Origin: Alkalihalobacillus pseudalcaliphilus
GTDB taxonomy: Bacteria; Bacillota; Bacilli; Bacillales; Bacillaceae_D
Assembly (NCBI GenBank): GCA_001038565.1
Contig: LFJO01000002.1
Location: forward strand, 422,970 to 486,969
Reading direction: 5' to 3'
DNA length: 64,000 nt
The notes beneath the pieces are model-generated. The model made no database searches, was not told the origin of the DNA, and was given only the letters and a program-made list of their open reading frames with translations. The position numbers and the translations under genes were made by a program. Below are positions 17,347 through 26,683 of this stretch, one piece after another. The stretch's first letter is position 1. Every line of letters begins with the position of its first letter.

Positions 17347-17757
17347 TTATGAATTAATGACTTCTGAGCCGAATTCTAAGCATTCTTGGCAGATGGAGAC
17401 ATTTGGCCCTAATGCTAAATCTCCAATCTCTTCTTTACTTCTATGGCAAAAAGAACAATTTGAAAGAAATTCATTTTCTATTTCACTTTTTGGGGGAGAA
17501 GTTCGATTAATTGCGGGGTACAGTTCATCAAACACTTTAGGTTCAATATAATCAAATTCACCTTTTAACTTGACGGCAATCGTAGTATATGCAATGGCCA
17601 TACCTTCGTAAAAACGTTGACGTTCAATGTGTGCACTTTGTTCAGATTTTCCTTCACATAATGTACTTAAGTTTTCAAGTTCTTTAATCAAGTCCTCAAC
17701 TTTTGCCCCTCTAAATGTTTTCTTACGGAAATCTTGTTCCATGTGCCTCAACACCAC
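17347..17757 (-). CDS. Protein with C-terminal ClpX-type C4 zinc finger
   Basis: 136 aa. The last 40 residues (CSFCHRSKEEIGDLALGPN, then VSICQECLEF) copy the zinc-binding domain of ClpX, four cysteines in two CxxC pairs. The first 90 residues are helical and charged, without known motifs. There is no AAA domain, so it is not ClpX; such stand-alone domains may bind ClpP substrates or adaptors, which is inference. The start is uncertain: GTG at 17757 or ATG at 17742, both with mediocre ribosome sites. Confidence 0.7.
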   Translation of the reverse strand: MVLRHMEQDFRKKTFRGAKVEDLIKELENLSTLCEGKSEQSAHIERQRFYEGMAIAYTTIAVKLKGEFDYIEPKVFDELYPAINRTSPPKSEIENEFLSNCSFCHRSKEEIGDLALGPNVSICQECLEFGSEVINS

Positions 17758-17817
17758 TTTCTTTTAAATTTAGTAACTAAAACATGTTCACATTAGTTAG
17801 CTACTTAAAGTAGTTAT

Positions 17818-17833
17818 GTATACATTTGTATAC
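17818..17833. promoter_or_regulatory. Possible operator, repeated GTATAC
   Basis: GTATAC-ATTT-GTATAC forms a dyad in the 290-bp gap between the ClpX-finger gene and the DUF899 gene. The rest of the gap is AT-rich and shows no gene. Confidence 0.25.
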
Positions 17834-18048
17834 AAATTCTTTTATTTATATTCTTCATTATTAAAGAAATTCCTACTAGATAAACAAAAAATTATAAAAG
17901 TGAAATTAAAAATGTAAGATAACTATTAATTGTAACGTAGTATAGAATGGACTCACCAAGGTAAGTGAGCAATTTAAAAGAAATGCTTGACTGTAGGTGA
18001 TGATAAACTAAACTCAAATGTTTTTTTATTAGGAAGGAAGTGTTTGTA

Positions 18049-18783
18049 ATGGCAGATGAAAAAGAGTGCTGTGAATCAAAGCGTTATTCGTTACCCCGAT
18101 CATCTAATAATAAAAAATCGAATTCGTTCAACATCGTATCACGAGAAGAGTGGCAGAAAGAGCATGAGCAGTTTCGAGAAAAAGAAAAGGCTATGACCCG
18201 TGCTTATGATGAATTGCATGCAGAAAGACGAAGGTTACCGATGGTTGAAGTATTAAAAGATTATTCATTTTATGGACCGAATGGAAAAGTAGGTTTAGAG
18301 GATTTATTTGCCGGCTATAGTCAGCTTATTGTCTACCATTTCATGTTTGATCCGAAATGGGAGGAGGGCTGTGATGGATGTTCGATGATGGTTGACCATA
18401 TGGGACATCCGGCACATTTAAACGCAAGGGATACTCAACTCGTCTTAATTTCACGAGCCCCTTACGACAAGCTCGATGCATTCAAACGGAGAATGGGCTG
18501 GTCGACCCCTTGGTATTCCTCTTTTGAGAGTCAATTTAATGAAGACTTTGGGGCAACAAAAGAATTTGGAGAACAGCACGGTTATAGTGTGTTTTTAAAG
18601 AAAGATCATCAAATCTACCATACGTATTCTACTTGGAATCGAGGTGTCGAATATTTAGGATCCAATTGGAGTTATTTAGACTTAACACCATATGGTCGTC
18701 AAGAGCTTTGGGAGGATTCACCTTCGTATGTAAAAAAAACTGAGCCTTACACATGGTGGCGTCATCATGATAAATATGAATAA
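18049..18783 (+). CDS. DUF899-family thioredoxin-like protein
   Basis: 244 aa from ATG 18049 after GGAAGGA. It has the DUF899 signatures: SREEWQKEHEQFREKEKAM near the N-terminus, the strand LIVYHFMFDPKWEEGC followed by DGCSMMVDHMGH (cysteines placed as in a thioredoxin fold), then LVLISRAPYDKLDAF and the C-terminal DLTPYGRQELWEDSP. The family is widespread and usually annotated as thioredoxin-like with unknown reaction. Unlike many members it begins with a Cys-rich DEKECCESK. Single gene with its own leader. Confidence 0.85.
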   Translation: MADEKECCESKRYSLPRSSNNKKSNSFNIVSREEWQKEHEQFREKEKAMTRAYDELHAERRRLPMVEVLKDYSFYGPNGKVGLEDLFAGYSQLIVYHFMFDPKWEEGCDGCSMMVDHMGHPAHLNARDTQLVLISRAPYDKLDAFKRRMGWSTPWYSSFESQFNEDFGATKEFGEQHGYSVFLKKDHQIYHTYSTWNRGVEYLGSNWSYLDLTPYGRQELWEDSPSYVKKTEPYTWWRHHDKYE

Positions 18784-18826
18784 CTGTTAGTGAAGAAGGG
18801 TGCGCAATGGGAACGCACCTTTTTAG

Positions 18827-19294
18827 TTAATCCCAATGATTAAAAATGATATCTCCAATGCAAGAGGGTTTCCAGTATACGACATCACGGAGCTCATGTT
18901 GACTTAACTGGTTGTCTATATTGAGTGAAATAACACCCTTTTTTGCTCGTTTAAGTAGCACGGTTTGCTCTAAGTAATCAAGTGGGATGATTTCATAATA
19001 AGGTTTTAATTCTTGGGCAAATGGGTGGTAGATAAATATTGCTTTGAAGAAATCTACTTCACTTGCCACACTCACGTATGGATACGTTGCGTGTAATAAA
19101 ATATAAATCGGGTCATCTTTTAAGTTGATTTTTGCTAAATGATAGGAACAAAAATGGGCTTCCTCTATGCTAAGAATCTCCCCTTGCTTGGCTTTGACAA
19201 GAGGGTAGAGAACTTGTTTAAATTGCTGGTAATGTTGATGGGCTGTATTTGAATCATCGAAAGCATGACTCGTAATACCCTCTGGGAGATACAC
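18827..19294 (-). CDS. Unknown protein coupled to a SUKH-domain gene
   Basis: 155 aa from GTG 19294, which is 8 nt after AGGAGG; a GTG at 19303 directly touches that site and cannot be used. Soluble, no membrane segment. Stretches such as DDPIYILLHATYPYVSVAS and KPYYEIIPLDYLEQTVLLK suggest a beta-rich fold. Its ribosome site overlaps the stop of the upstream SUKH gene, so the two are co-translated. Not recognised. Confidence 0.65.
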   Translation of the reverse strand: MYLPEGITSHAFDDSNTAHQHYQQFKQVLYPLVKAKQGEILSIEEAHFCSYHLAKINLKDDPIYILLHATYPYVSVASEVDFFKAIFIYHPFAQELKPYYEIIPLDYLEQTVLLKRAKKGVISLNIDNQLSQHELRDVVYWKPSCIGDIIFNHWD

Positions 19295-19306
19295 AGGTAG
19301 CACCTC

Positions 19307-20092
19307 CTAACATGATCTTTTTTTCTTGCTAAGAGTTACGGCATAAGGTGCCAATTGCTTATCGGCTTTGATAATGATGATAAGTTGGTTGATTTCTTCT
19401 TGGGTAAATAGTCTTTTATCGTAAAAATGCTGTGTGTACAGTGCGCCGATATCTCTGAAATTATCGTCTTTATGCTTGAGTAATAGAGTGATATTTTCAT
19501 AGATATTCGGATCATGGTCTTTTTGTGTTTCATATACATGATTGAGGTTAAGGATAAGTGAATCTAAATCATTCGTTAAAATGGCGAGTTCTAACCCTTG
19601 TGGCGAATAATCGCCTTGATCCTCTACTTCTATTTCCTCGCTCTCCTCATATTCATATAATCCCGCAAGAAAACTCTCGAAATTAGCCGTTAGCTCAATG
19701 GTTAACTCTTGTTCAACATCTAAATAAATGATAGACGGATCCGTTTTTGTATGGCGATAGTCAAACGCAAACCAGCCGTGGCCATCCCCAGCAAATAATA
19801 CGATAGACTCTGGTAAACCCCATTCTTCAATCAGGTAAGGAGTAGCTAAGATGCCCTCATTTGGTTTAATTCCAAAGATTTTTTCTATATGTACATGGTC
19901 ATCCGCCCAAGAATTAGGTGTCGTGGTTGGAAATGCGTTTATAGAAATATAACCACCATTTTGGATTTTTAAAAGGCGGATATATGCCTCTGGTAATTTA
20001 ATATTTAGCTGCTTTTCTGCCTCATGAATCTGTTTATCTATTACTGGATGAGGTCGTTCTCCATACTCATCCTCAAGCCACAAATGTTCCAT
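19307..20092 (-). CDS. SMI1/KNR4 (SUKH) family protein
   Basis: 261 aa. Residues about 15-150 form the SUKH-1 domain: IHEAEKQLNIKLPEAYIRLL, then NGGYIS, WGLPESIVLFAGDGHGWFAFDY and the closing FESFLAGL. SUKH proteins are commonly immunity proteins against polymorphic toxins in bacteria, but many stand-alone members in Bacilli have no known toxin. No toxin gene is seen next to it. The C-terminal 100 residues are helical with an acidic linker (EYEESEEIEVE). Operon with the unknown gene downstream. Confidence 0.8.
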   Translation of the reverse strand: MEHLWLEDEYGERPHPVIDKQIHEAEKQLNIKLPEAYIRLLKIQNGGYISINAFPTTTPNSWADDHVHIEKIFGIKPNEGILATPYLIEEWGLPESIVLFAGDGHGWFAFDYRHTKTDPSIIYLDVEQELTIELTANFESFLAGLYEYEESEEIEVEDQGDYSPQGLELAILTNDLDSLILNLNHVYETQKDHDPNIYENITLLLKHKDDNFRDIGALYTQHFYDKRLFTQEEINQLIIIIKADKQLAPYAVTLSKKKRSC

Positions 20093-20247
20093 TCTATCAG
20101 CCCCTTGTTATTGGTTATTTTAATCATAAAGGATTACTGTCCTATTGTCTGTATAAAATTGCAAGTGGAATAAATAGAAAAATAGTTGAAACCTTTTTGG
20201 AGATAAAACGAATACTAGTAAAAGGAAATGAAAAGAAGGTGGCTATT

Positions 20248-20583
20248 TTGACTTATCTTATTTTATCTATACGGTTCCTATTAGAACTAGCACTTCTAGT
20301 TGCTGTAGGAGTTGGTGCCTATCACGTTGGTGGAAGTTCATTTATAAAGTATGGATTTGCTATTTTAGCACCTTTGTTAGTTGCCTGTGTATGGTGGATC
20401 TTCATCTCACCTAAAGCATTAATCATTATACCATTTGGTGCAAAATTATTAATTGAGCTCCTTCTATTTATACTTGGAGCATCTCTATTATACATAGCTG
20501 GTTATCAGAATTACGCGATATTACTTATCACTTTAGCCTTATTGAACAGAGGAATGATGTATATGTGGAAAGTAGATGGGTAA
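20248..20583 (+). CDS. YrdB-like DUF2568 membrane protein
   Basis: 111 aa from TTG 20248, preceded by AAGGTGG; a longer frame from 20197 has no ribosome site. Four membrane helices fill nearly the whole chain (LILSIRFLLELALLVAVGVG, FAILAPLLVACVWWIFI, LLIELLLFILGASLLYIAG, ILLITLALLNRGMM). The SIRFLLELALL start and the pattern of helices fit the DUF2568/YrdB family, of unknown role. Single gene; a mosaic repeat follows. Confidence 0.7.
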   Translation: MTYLILSIRFLLELALLVAVGVGAYHVGGSSFIKYGFAILAPLLVACVWWIFISPKALIIIPFGAKLLIELLLFILGASLLYIAGYQNYAILLITLALLNRGMMYMWKVDG

Positions 20584-20599
20584 TAAAGAAAACATAATG

Positions 20600-20825
20600 T
20601 TTGAAAGAACTTCCCTATGGCCAGCTGATTTCAAGGCAAAAACTATCGTACCAAGCCGATAATCTCAGAGGACGTGGAGCATGATTTTCGGTAGCGACAA
20701 GTAGAACTCCGCATATGAGTATGAGCACTAATTTTCATATAAAACGCCCATGTCGGAGCTAAAATCAGCTCCGACACCAACAAAAATGAATGTCATCTAT
20801 CGCCATCTTAAGATATATGGGGGTT
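20600..20825 (+). repeat. Mosaic intergenic element, left half
   Basis: Contains cagctgatttcaaggca with actatcg, then gagcatgattttcggtagcg, the arms TGGAGC and GCTCCG-type stem around it, an aattttcatataaaac boundary, a second hairpin tcggagc/gctccga and accaacaaaaatgaa. It leads straight into the 52-bp tandem array. Confidence 0.75.
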
Positions 20826-21338
20826 TGTGAAGGTACTGAGGTCAAACGATGAAGTATCTGCACAAAGAGGGTGTTAATGTGAAGGTACTGAGGTCAAACG
20901 ATGAAGTATCTGCACAAAGAGGGTGTTAATGTGAAGATACTAAGGCCAAACGATGAAGTATCTGCACAAAGAAGGTGTTAATGTGAAGATACTGAGGTCA
21001 AACAATGAAGTATCTGCACAAAGAGGGGGTTAATGTGAAGATACTGAGGTCAAACGATGAAGTATCTGCACAAAGAGGGTGTTAATGTGAAGATACAAAG
21101 GTCAAACGATGAAGTATCTGCACAAAGAGGGTGTTAATGTGAAGATGCTGAGGCCAAACGATGAAGTATCTGCACAAAGAGGGTGTTAATGTGAAGATAC
21201 TGAGGTCAAACGATGTAGTATCTGCACAAAGAAGGGGTTAATGTGAAGATGCTGAGGCCAAACGATGTAGTATCTGCACAAAGAGGGTGTTAATGTGAAG
21301 ATGCTGAGGCCAAACGATGAAGTATCTGCACAAAGACC
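20826..21338 (+). repeat. 52-bp tandem repeat, 10 copies, hairpin in each unit
   Basis: The unit starts tgtgaagatactgagg, continues tcaaacgatgaagtatc and ends aaagagggtgttaa. GATACT and AGTATC in each unit form a stem with a 15-nt loop; in copies with gatgct the stem is kept by G-T pairs. Copies differ by 1-4 bases and one lacks a base. No stop-free protein frame follows it and there is no ribosome site, so it is not a coding repeat. Confidence 0.92.
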
Positions 21339-21344
21339 GTTCTT

Positions 21345-21516
21345 CGTGGATAGTAGCGACTTTTTAAACAATTGGTCCGTTAATAACTCGTTCACCATGA
21401 GGAGTCGCACGAAAAAAAGGGAGCAGTGACCTGTTAAGGTCGTCTATCGCAAGATGGATGACCCGCTAACTTCACGGCTCAAACTATCGCTCCTAATTAC
21501 ACTTTCATAAAAAATA
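21345..21516 (+). repeat. Mosaic intergenic element, alternative 3' module
   Basis: gtagcgactttttaaacaat, then ataactcgttcaccatgagg, a long imperfect stem, ctaacttcacgg and actatcgctcc, ending ACTTTCATAAAAA. Aligns with 13060-13232 and 56040-56203. The gap to the TetR stop holds only this. Confidence 0.75.
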
Positions 21517-21558
21517 CCACACAATTCCCGGTAATAGAATCATGTGGTTAGTGCCATT

Positions 21559-22395
21559 CTAAAAATCAAAATAAATTCGGAAGAAGTAATACAAATCCTT
21601 ACAATCAGGATGGAGACGGATATTTTCGCATAAGCCCTTAATAATCGCTTTTGGAAATGTTTGTTTATCCGTTAAATAATTGTGTAATAAGAGCAAGGAT
21701 TCTCTTTCCGTTGAATCTTCTACGATTTCTAATTTGTCTTTGATGATGGCCACTAATTTTCCAATTGTTACGTCTACTTCACTTTGTGATGAAATAAATT
21801 GATCGATATCAAAGGTTAGATAAGGAGTTGTAACATGTAAAGCTAATACCTCCGTTTTTTCGACTAATGAATGAGCGAGTTTCTCAAAATCTAATGGGAT
21901 TCGATAGAATAAGAAAAGCTTAGAATAAATGGAAATAAACCCATTCACACAATAAGCTAAGTCATATTTACTTTTTTCCACTTGTTCACCGTAAACGCGG
22001 TCAAGCACTTTGATGATGATTTCTTTCATGACGCGCTCGAATCTGTGCAAAATCGTAATCAATTCTTGATTAATTGAATGTGTTTGTTCTTTGGCAAATA
22101 CTTTGGTGAAGGATACATTTTTTTCTAATGATTGCAAGGTTGTTATGTAAAAATCAAACAATAATCGTTCAGATGAAGTTTGCTTTTTGACCACTTGGTC
22201 AATATCGAATAAGATTTCTTTTGTAAAGTGTTCGACAATCGCCACAATTAGTTCATCTTTTGATTTGAAATGTAAGTAGAATGCTCCTTTAGATATTCCG
22301 CAGTATTCCGTAATTCGTTGAATTGATGTTGCTTCAGATCCTTGTTCTGCAAACAGTTCAAGAGCTTTTTTCATAATAAGATTTTTTTTATCCAT
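21559..22395 (-). CDS. TetR/AcrR-family repressor of the RND exporter
   Basis: 278 aa from ATG 22395 (AGGAGCG upstream); longer than the usual 190-220 aa because of a C-terminal extension of about 80 residues. The N-terminal helix-turn-helix reads SIQRITEYCGISKGAFYLHFKSKDEL (split here at the turn GISKG). The gene is divergent from the RND pump, and a perfect 18-bp palindrome fills the promoter spacer between them, so it most likely represses the pump and is released by a pump substrate. The last part (LLLLHNYLTDKQTFPKAI) is unlike standard TetR ligand domains. Confidence 0.85.
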   Translation of the reverse strand: MDKKNLIMKKALELFAEQGSEATSIQRITEYCGISKGAFYLHFKSKDELIVAIVEHFTKEILFDIDQVVKKQTSSERLLFDFYITTLQSLEKNVSFTKVFAKEQTHSINQELITILHRFERVMKEIIIKVLDRVYGEQVEKSKYDLAYCVNGFISIYSKLFLFYRIPLDFEKLAHSLVEKTEVLALHVTTPYLTFDIDQFISSQSEVDVTIGKLVAIIKDKLEIVEDSTERESLLLLHNYLTDKQTFPKAIIKGLCENIRLHPDCKDLYYFFRIYFDF

Positions 22396-22430
22396 AAATT
22401 CGAACACGCTCCTGTTACATAATTTAATAA

Positions 22431-22459
22431 TTGACAAATGACCAGTCGGTCATTAATAT
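22431..22459 (+). promoter_or_regulatory. Promoter of the RND exporter with TetR operator
   Basis: TTGACA (22431-22436) and TAATAT (22454-22459) are 17 bp apart. The spacer is the palindrome AATGACCAGTCGGTCATT (22437-22454), 7-bp perfect arms, a typical TetR-family operator. Binding would exclude RNA polymerase. Confidence 0.85.
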
Positions 22460-22502
22460 GAATAATTAGATTAGATATAGAGAAAAAAAGGGTAGGTGTA
22501 AT

Positions 22503-25500
22503 ATGCAAAGTTTAGTTAATTTCGTTCTGAAAAACAAGCTAGCGGTTTGGCTACTTACCATCATTATCATTGTTTCTGGGATTTATTCAAGTACTAAAAT
22601 GAAAATGGAGACACTTCCTGACATTTCAATCCCTTATTTAATGGTGATGGATGTATATCCAGGTGCTACGCCTGAGCAAGTAATGGAGGAAGTATCGATT
22701 CCTTTAGAAAAAACGATAGAAAATCTGGAGGATGTAAAATCTGTCTATTCAAACTCGTATTCCAATATGGCTAGTATTCAAGTTGAATATGAATATGGGG
22801 TCGATATGGATGAAAAGAAACGTCAGCTTGAATCAGCTTTAGGTAACGTAACATTGCCAGATGGGGCACAAGAACCGCAAATTACTACAATTAGCATGAA
22901 TATGATGCCAGTTGTCGCTTTAAGTGTGAGTAGTTCCTCAGAAGACATTGTTGATTTAACTAATCGAGTTGAAGAGGATTTATTACCAAAGGTTGAAAAA
23001 ATACCTGGTGTTGCCTCTGCGATGATTTCAGGACAACATATTGAAGAAATTGAACTAAGGTATGATGAAGAAGCCTTAGCAGGTTTTGGTTTAACAGAAG
23101 ATGATGTGAAACAAATGATTGAAGCAAGTGACCTTGCGATTTCATTAGGTTTATATGAATTTGAAGAAGGTGAACAGGCTGTAGCTGTTGATGGTAAATT
23201 TATGACATTAACTGAGCTAGAGGAAATGCTTATTCCTGTAACTCCTTCTGAAACCAACCCATCTCCATTTGTACAACTTGCTGATGTAGCAGATGTTGAG
23301 GTGGTTGGTAAAGTTGAATCCGTTTCTCGAACAAATGGTGAAGATGCGATCGCTATTCAAGTTATCAAAGGACCGCAAGATAATACGGTCGATGTCGTTA
23401 ATCGTGTCAAAGCTCTAGTAGAGGAAGAATTAGCGGCAAATGATGGGTTAATTATTGATATTACACTAGATCAAGCGACACCCATTGAGGATTCTGTCTT
23501 TACAATGGTGGAAAAAGCATTATTCGGTGGCTTAATTGCGATTTTAATTATTTTACTTTTTTTACGTGACTTTAAGTCAACGATCATTTCGATTGTGTCT
23601 ATCCCGGTGTCATTATTTATGGCATTACTACTTTTACATTGGATGGATATTAGCTTAAATATCATGACGCTTGGTGCTATCACCGTAGCTATCGGTCGTG
23701 TTATTGATGATTCGATTGTTGTCGTAGAAAATATTTATCGACGATTACATTTAAAGCAAGAGAAATTAACCGGCCGTGCCCTTGTACGTGAAGCAACGAT
23801 TGAAATGTTCAAACCAATTTTATCATCCACACTTGTAACGGTTGCTGTATTTGCTCCGCTTGTATTTGTTGGTGGGATGGTTGGTGAGTTATTCATGCCA
23901 TTTGCCTTAACAATGACGTTTGCATTGTTAGCTTCTTTACTCGTTGCGGTTACGATTGTACCAGCACTTTCTCATTTCTTATTCAAGAAGAAATTATATG
24001 CTGAGAAGTCAGAAAGTAAACATAAAGAAGTTGGAAAGCTTGCTATTTGGTATAAAGGTATTCTTGAATGGACATTGAACCACAAAGTGATTACTTCGTT
24101 GATTTCCGTAGCTCTTTTAGCGGGTAGTTTAGCTTTAACGCCGCTGATTGGTTTTAGCTTCCTTGGAAGTGAAGAAGAAAAGGTCATGTATTTAACGTAT
24201 ACACCAGCTTCAGGGGAACTAGTGGATGAAACATTAGAAAATATTGAGGTTGTTGAGCAAGAGTTAGTCAAACGTGATGATGTCGACATTCTTCAATTTT
24301 CGATGAATAATAGTGGAGATGCGATGTCGGCCATGATGGGTGGAGGAGCAGGTGGAGCTCTCATGTTTGTAACCTTTGACCCTGATATGAAAAACTTCCC
24401 AGAGGTGAGGGAAGAGATTGAGGAGTATGTCTTTACGATCGGGCAATCAGGTGAGTGGAAAAGCCAAGATTTCTCTTCAATGGGTATGAACACAAATGAA
24501 CTTAGTTATACATTCTACAGTGAAGATTTAGATAGATTGAATGAAGCGGTTCTTTTAGTGGAAGATGTCATGAACGAAACAGATGGATTAGCTGATGTCA
24601 GTTCAACGGCAGAAGCTGCTTATGTCGAGCATGTATTAAAAATAGAACAAGATGAATTGTTACAATATGGTTTAACGACGGGTCAAATCGTGATGATGCT
24701 CATGAATGACCATACGAAAGAAGTTTTAACAACGATTGATCATAATGACCGAACTTTAGAAGTTATTGTTCAAAGAGAAGCACTCGAACAACCAGCATCT
24801 ATTGATGAAATGTTAGAGTTAGAAGTTCCAACAGCTTTAGGAACAAGCTTGCCGTTATCAGAGCTAGTTACAGTAGAAGAAGGAACGACTCTGAATACGC
24901 TCGCTCGAAGCCAAGGTGAGTACTATGCATCTGTATCTGCTACTATTCTTGACGATGACATTACAAAAGCAACATCGGACGTTAATGAAGCAATTGATGA
25001 GCTTGAGCTACCGTCTGGTGTAACTTTAGGTGTTGCAGGTGTAACGGCTGATATGGAAGAAACATTTACGCAATTAGGCATTGCAATGTTAGCTGCGATT
25101 GCAATTGTTTACTTTATCTTAGTTGTTACATTTGGTGAAGGGTTAGCTCCGTTCGCAATTTTATTCTCGTTGCCATTTGCGATTGTTGGTTCATTTGTTG
25201 GTTTATGGTTAACAGGTGAAACGATTTCAGTACCTGTTATGATGGGCCTACTAATGTTAATTGGTATCGTTGTGACGAATGCGATTGTTTTAGTGGATCG
25301 TATCATTCATATGGAACGTGATGGTATGACGATGCGTGAAGCTATTTTAGAGGCAGGAGCAACGAGGTTACGTCCTATTTTAATGACGGCGATTGCGACA
25401 ATGGGTGCCCTCGTTCCATTAGCGATTGGAACGGGTGGAGGCGGCCTCATTTCTAAAGGTTTAGCAATAACGGTAATTGGTGGGCTTGCAAGCTCGACTT

Positions 25501-25586
25501 TATTAACACTTGTTGTTGTACCGATTGTGTATGAGTTTTTATCAAAAATCTTTAAGAAAAACCGTAAAGAAATAATGGAAAACTAA
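22503..25586 (+). CDS. swrC: RND-family exporter, SwrC/YerP-like
   Basis: 1027 aa. The topology is that of RND pumps: one N-terminal helix (about 10-28), a large outside domain, a bundle of membrane helices (about 335-480), a second outside domain and a second bundle (about 860-1010). TM4 contains GRVIDDSIVVVENI with the proton-relay aspartate pair (about 402-403). The N-terminus and overall plan match B. subtilis SwrC (YerP), which exports surfactin and helps resist antimicrobial lipids. No membrane-fusion protein is adjacent, as for SwrC. It is controlled by the divergent TetR gene. The symbol is by similarity only. Confidence 0.85.
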   Translation: MQSLVNFVLKNKLAVWLLTIIIIVSGIYSSTKMKMETLPDISIPYLMVMDVYPGATPEQVMEEVSIPLEKTIENLEDVKSVYSNSYSNMASIQVEYEYGVDMDEKKRQLESALGNVTLPDGAQEPQITTISMNMMPVVALSVSSSSEDIVDLTNRVEEDLLPKVEKIPGVASAMISGQHIEEIELRYDEEALAGFGLTEDDVKQMIEASDLAISLGLYEFEEGEQAVAVDGKFMTLTELEEMLIPVTPSETNPSPFVQLADVADVEVVGKVESVSRTNGEDAIAIQVIKGPQDNTVDVVNRVKALVEEELAANDGLIIDITLDQATPIEDSVFTMVEKALFGGLIAILIILLFLRDFKSTIISIVSIPVSLFMALLLLHWMDISLNIMTLGAITVAIGRVIDDSIVVVENIYRRLHLKQEKLTGRALVREATIEMFKPILSSTLVTVAVFAPLVFVGGMVGELFMPFALTMTFALLASLLVAVTIVPALSHFLFKKKLYAEKSESKHKEVGKLAIWYKGILEWTLNHKVITSLISVALLAGSLALTPLIGFSFLGSEEEKVMYLTYTPASGELVDETLENIEVVEQELVKRDDVDILQFSMNNSGDAMSAMMGGGAGGALMFVTFDPDMKNFPEVREEIEEYVFTIGQSGEWKSQDFSSMGMNTNELSYTFYSEDLDRLNEAVLLVEDVMNETDGLADVSSTAEAAYVEHVLKIEQDELLQYGLTTGQIVMMLMNDHTKEVLTTIDHNDRTLEVIVQREALEQPASIDEMLELEVPTALGTSLPLSELVTVEEGTTLNTLARSQGEYYASVSATILDDDITKATSDVNEAIDELELPSGVTLGVAGVTADMEETFTQLGIAMLAAIAIVYFILVVTFGEGLAPFAILFSLPFAIVGSFVGLWLTGETISVPVMMGLLMLIGIVVTNAIVLVDRIIHMERDGMTMREAILEAGATRLRPILMTAIATMGALVPLAIGTGGGGLISKGLAITVIGGLASSTLLTLVVVPIVYEFLSKIFKKNRKEIMEN

Positions 25587-25591
25587 ATTGG

Positions 25592-25627
25592 CTAGCTCCT
25601 CCTTGGTGGGGGAGCTTTTCATTTTTT
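25592..25627 (+). terminator. Terminator after the RND exporter
   Basis: AGCTCCTCC pairs with GGGGGAGCT around a short loop, followed by TTTTCATTTTTTT. Confidence 0.8.
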
Positions 25628-25693
25628 TAAAGGAAAAAAGGGGTATATGATAGAATTATTTACAGTATGTCGATTTATCAAAGGGGTTTTCTA

Positions 25694-26683
25694 ATGTATA
25701 AAGCACACGCAAGTAGATATGAAGGAATGATTTATAACCGCGTTGGGAAAAGTGGATTAAAGTTACCAGCCATTTCGTTAGGGTTGTGGCATAATTTTGG
25801 AGGAGTCGATGTTTTTGAGAACGGCCGAGAAATGGTTCGTAAAGCCTTTGATTTAGGGATTACTCACTTTGATTTAGCCAATAATTATGGTCCACCTCCA
25901 GGAAGTGCCGAAGAAAATTTTGGCAAGATTCTTAAGCAAGATTTTCAAGCATATCGAGATGAGATGATCATTTCATCAAAAGCAGGCTATTATATGTGGC
26001 CGGGTCCTTACGGTGATGGTGGTTCAAAGAAGTATTTAATTTCTAGCCTTGAGCAAAGTTTGAAAAGAATGCAAGTGGACTATGTAGATATTTTCTATTC
26101 ACATCGTCCCGATGAAGAGACACCGATTGAGGAGACGGCAGAAGCACTCGATTTAATGGTCAGACAAGGGAAAGCGTTATATGTTGGAATATCTAATTAT
26201 TCGGCCGAGCAAACGGTAGAAATCGCAAAAATCTTTAAACAGTTACGAACGCCATTTATTATTCATCAGCCTTCTTATAGTATGTTTAACCGTTGGATTG
26301 AGGATGGACTAAAGGATGTTCTCATTAAGCAAGGGATTGGTGCGATTGCTTTTAGCCCACTCGCACAAGGGTTATTAACGGACCGATATTTACATGGGAT
26401 TCCAAATGATTCAAGAGCAAATCGATCTTCCAGTCCCTTTTTACAAAAAGAAAATGTAGAAGCTACGATTCAGAAAGTACAGAAGCTAAATGAAATAGCT
26501 GTTCAGCGCGGGCAGTCATTAGCGGAAATGGCGGTTTCTTGGATTTTACGTGATGGTATCGTGACGAGTGTTTTAGTCGGGGCTAGTAAAGTAAGTCAAA
26601 TCGAAGCGAATGTGAAAGCATTACATCATCTAGAGTTTAGCCAAGAAGAGCTGAGTGCTATCGACCATATTGTAAAAACATAG
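25694..26683 (+). CDS. Aldo/keto reductase, YghZ/Kv-beta-like
   Basis: 329 aa from ATG 25694 after AAGGGG. Barrel-type AKR with the tetrad Asp/Tyr in HFDLANNYG, Lys in ISSKAGYY and His in FYSHRPDE. The long GPPPGSAEENFG loop and the YMWPGPYGDGGSKK segment are typical of the YghZ (L-glyceraldehyde-3-phosphate reductase) branch. NADPH-dependent reduction of small aldehydes, for example methylglyoxal, is expected. Single gene. Confidence 0.88.
   Translation: MYKAHASRYEGMIYNRVGKSGLKLPAISLGLWHNFGGVDVFENGREMVRKAFDLGITHFDLANNYGPPPGSAEENFGKILKQDFQAYRDEMIISSKAGYYMWPGPYGDGGSKKYLISSLEQSLKRMQVDYVDIFYSHRPDEETPIEETAEALDLMVRQGKALYVGISNYSAEQTVEIAKIFKQLRTPFIIHQPSYSMFNRWIEDGLKDVLIKQGIGAIAFSPLAQGLLTDRYLHGIPNDSRANRSSSPFLQKENVEATIQKVQKLNEIAVQRGQSLAEMAVSWILRDGIVTSVLVGASKVSQIEANVKALHHLEFSQEELSAIDHIVKT

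Noticed and set aside
22823-23257. 144-codon minus-strand frame inside the RND gene
   Set aside because: Serine-rich antisense shadow of a strongly coding gene.
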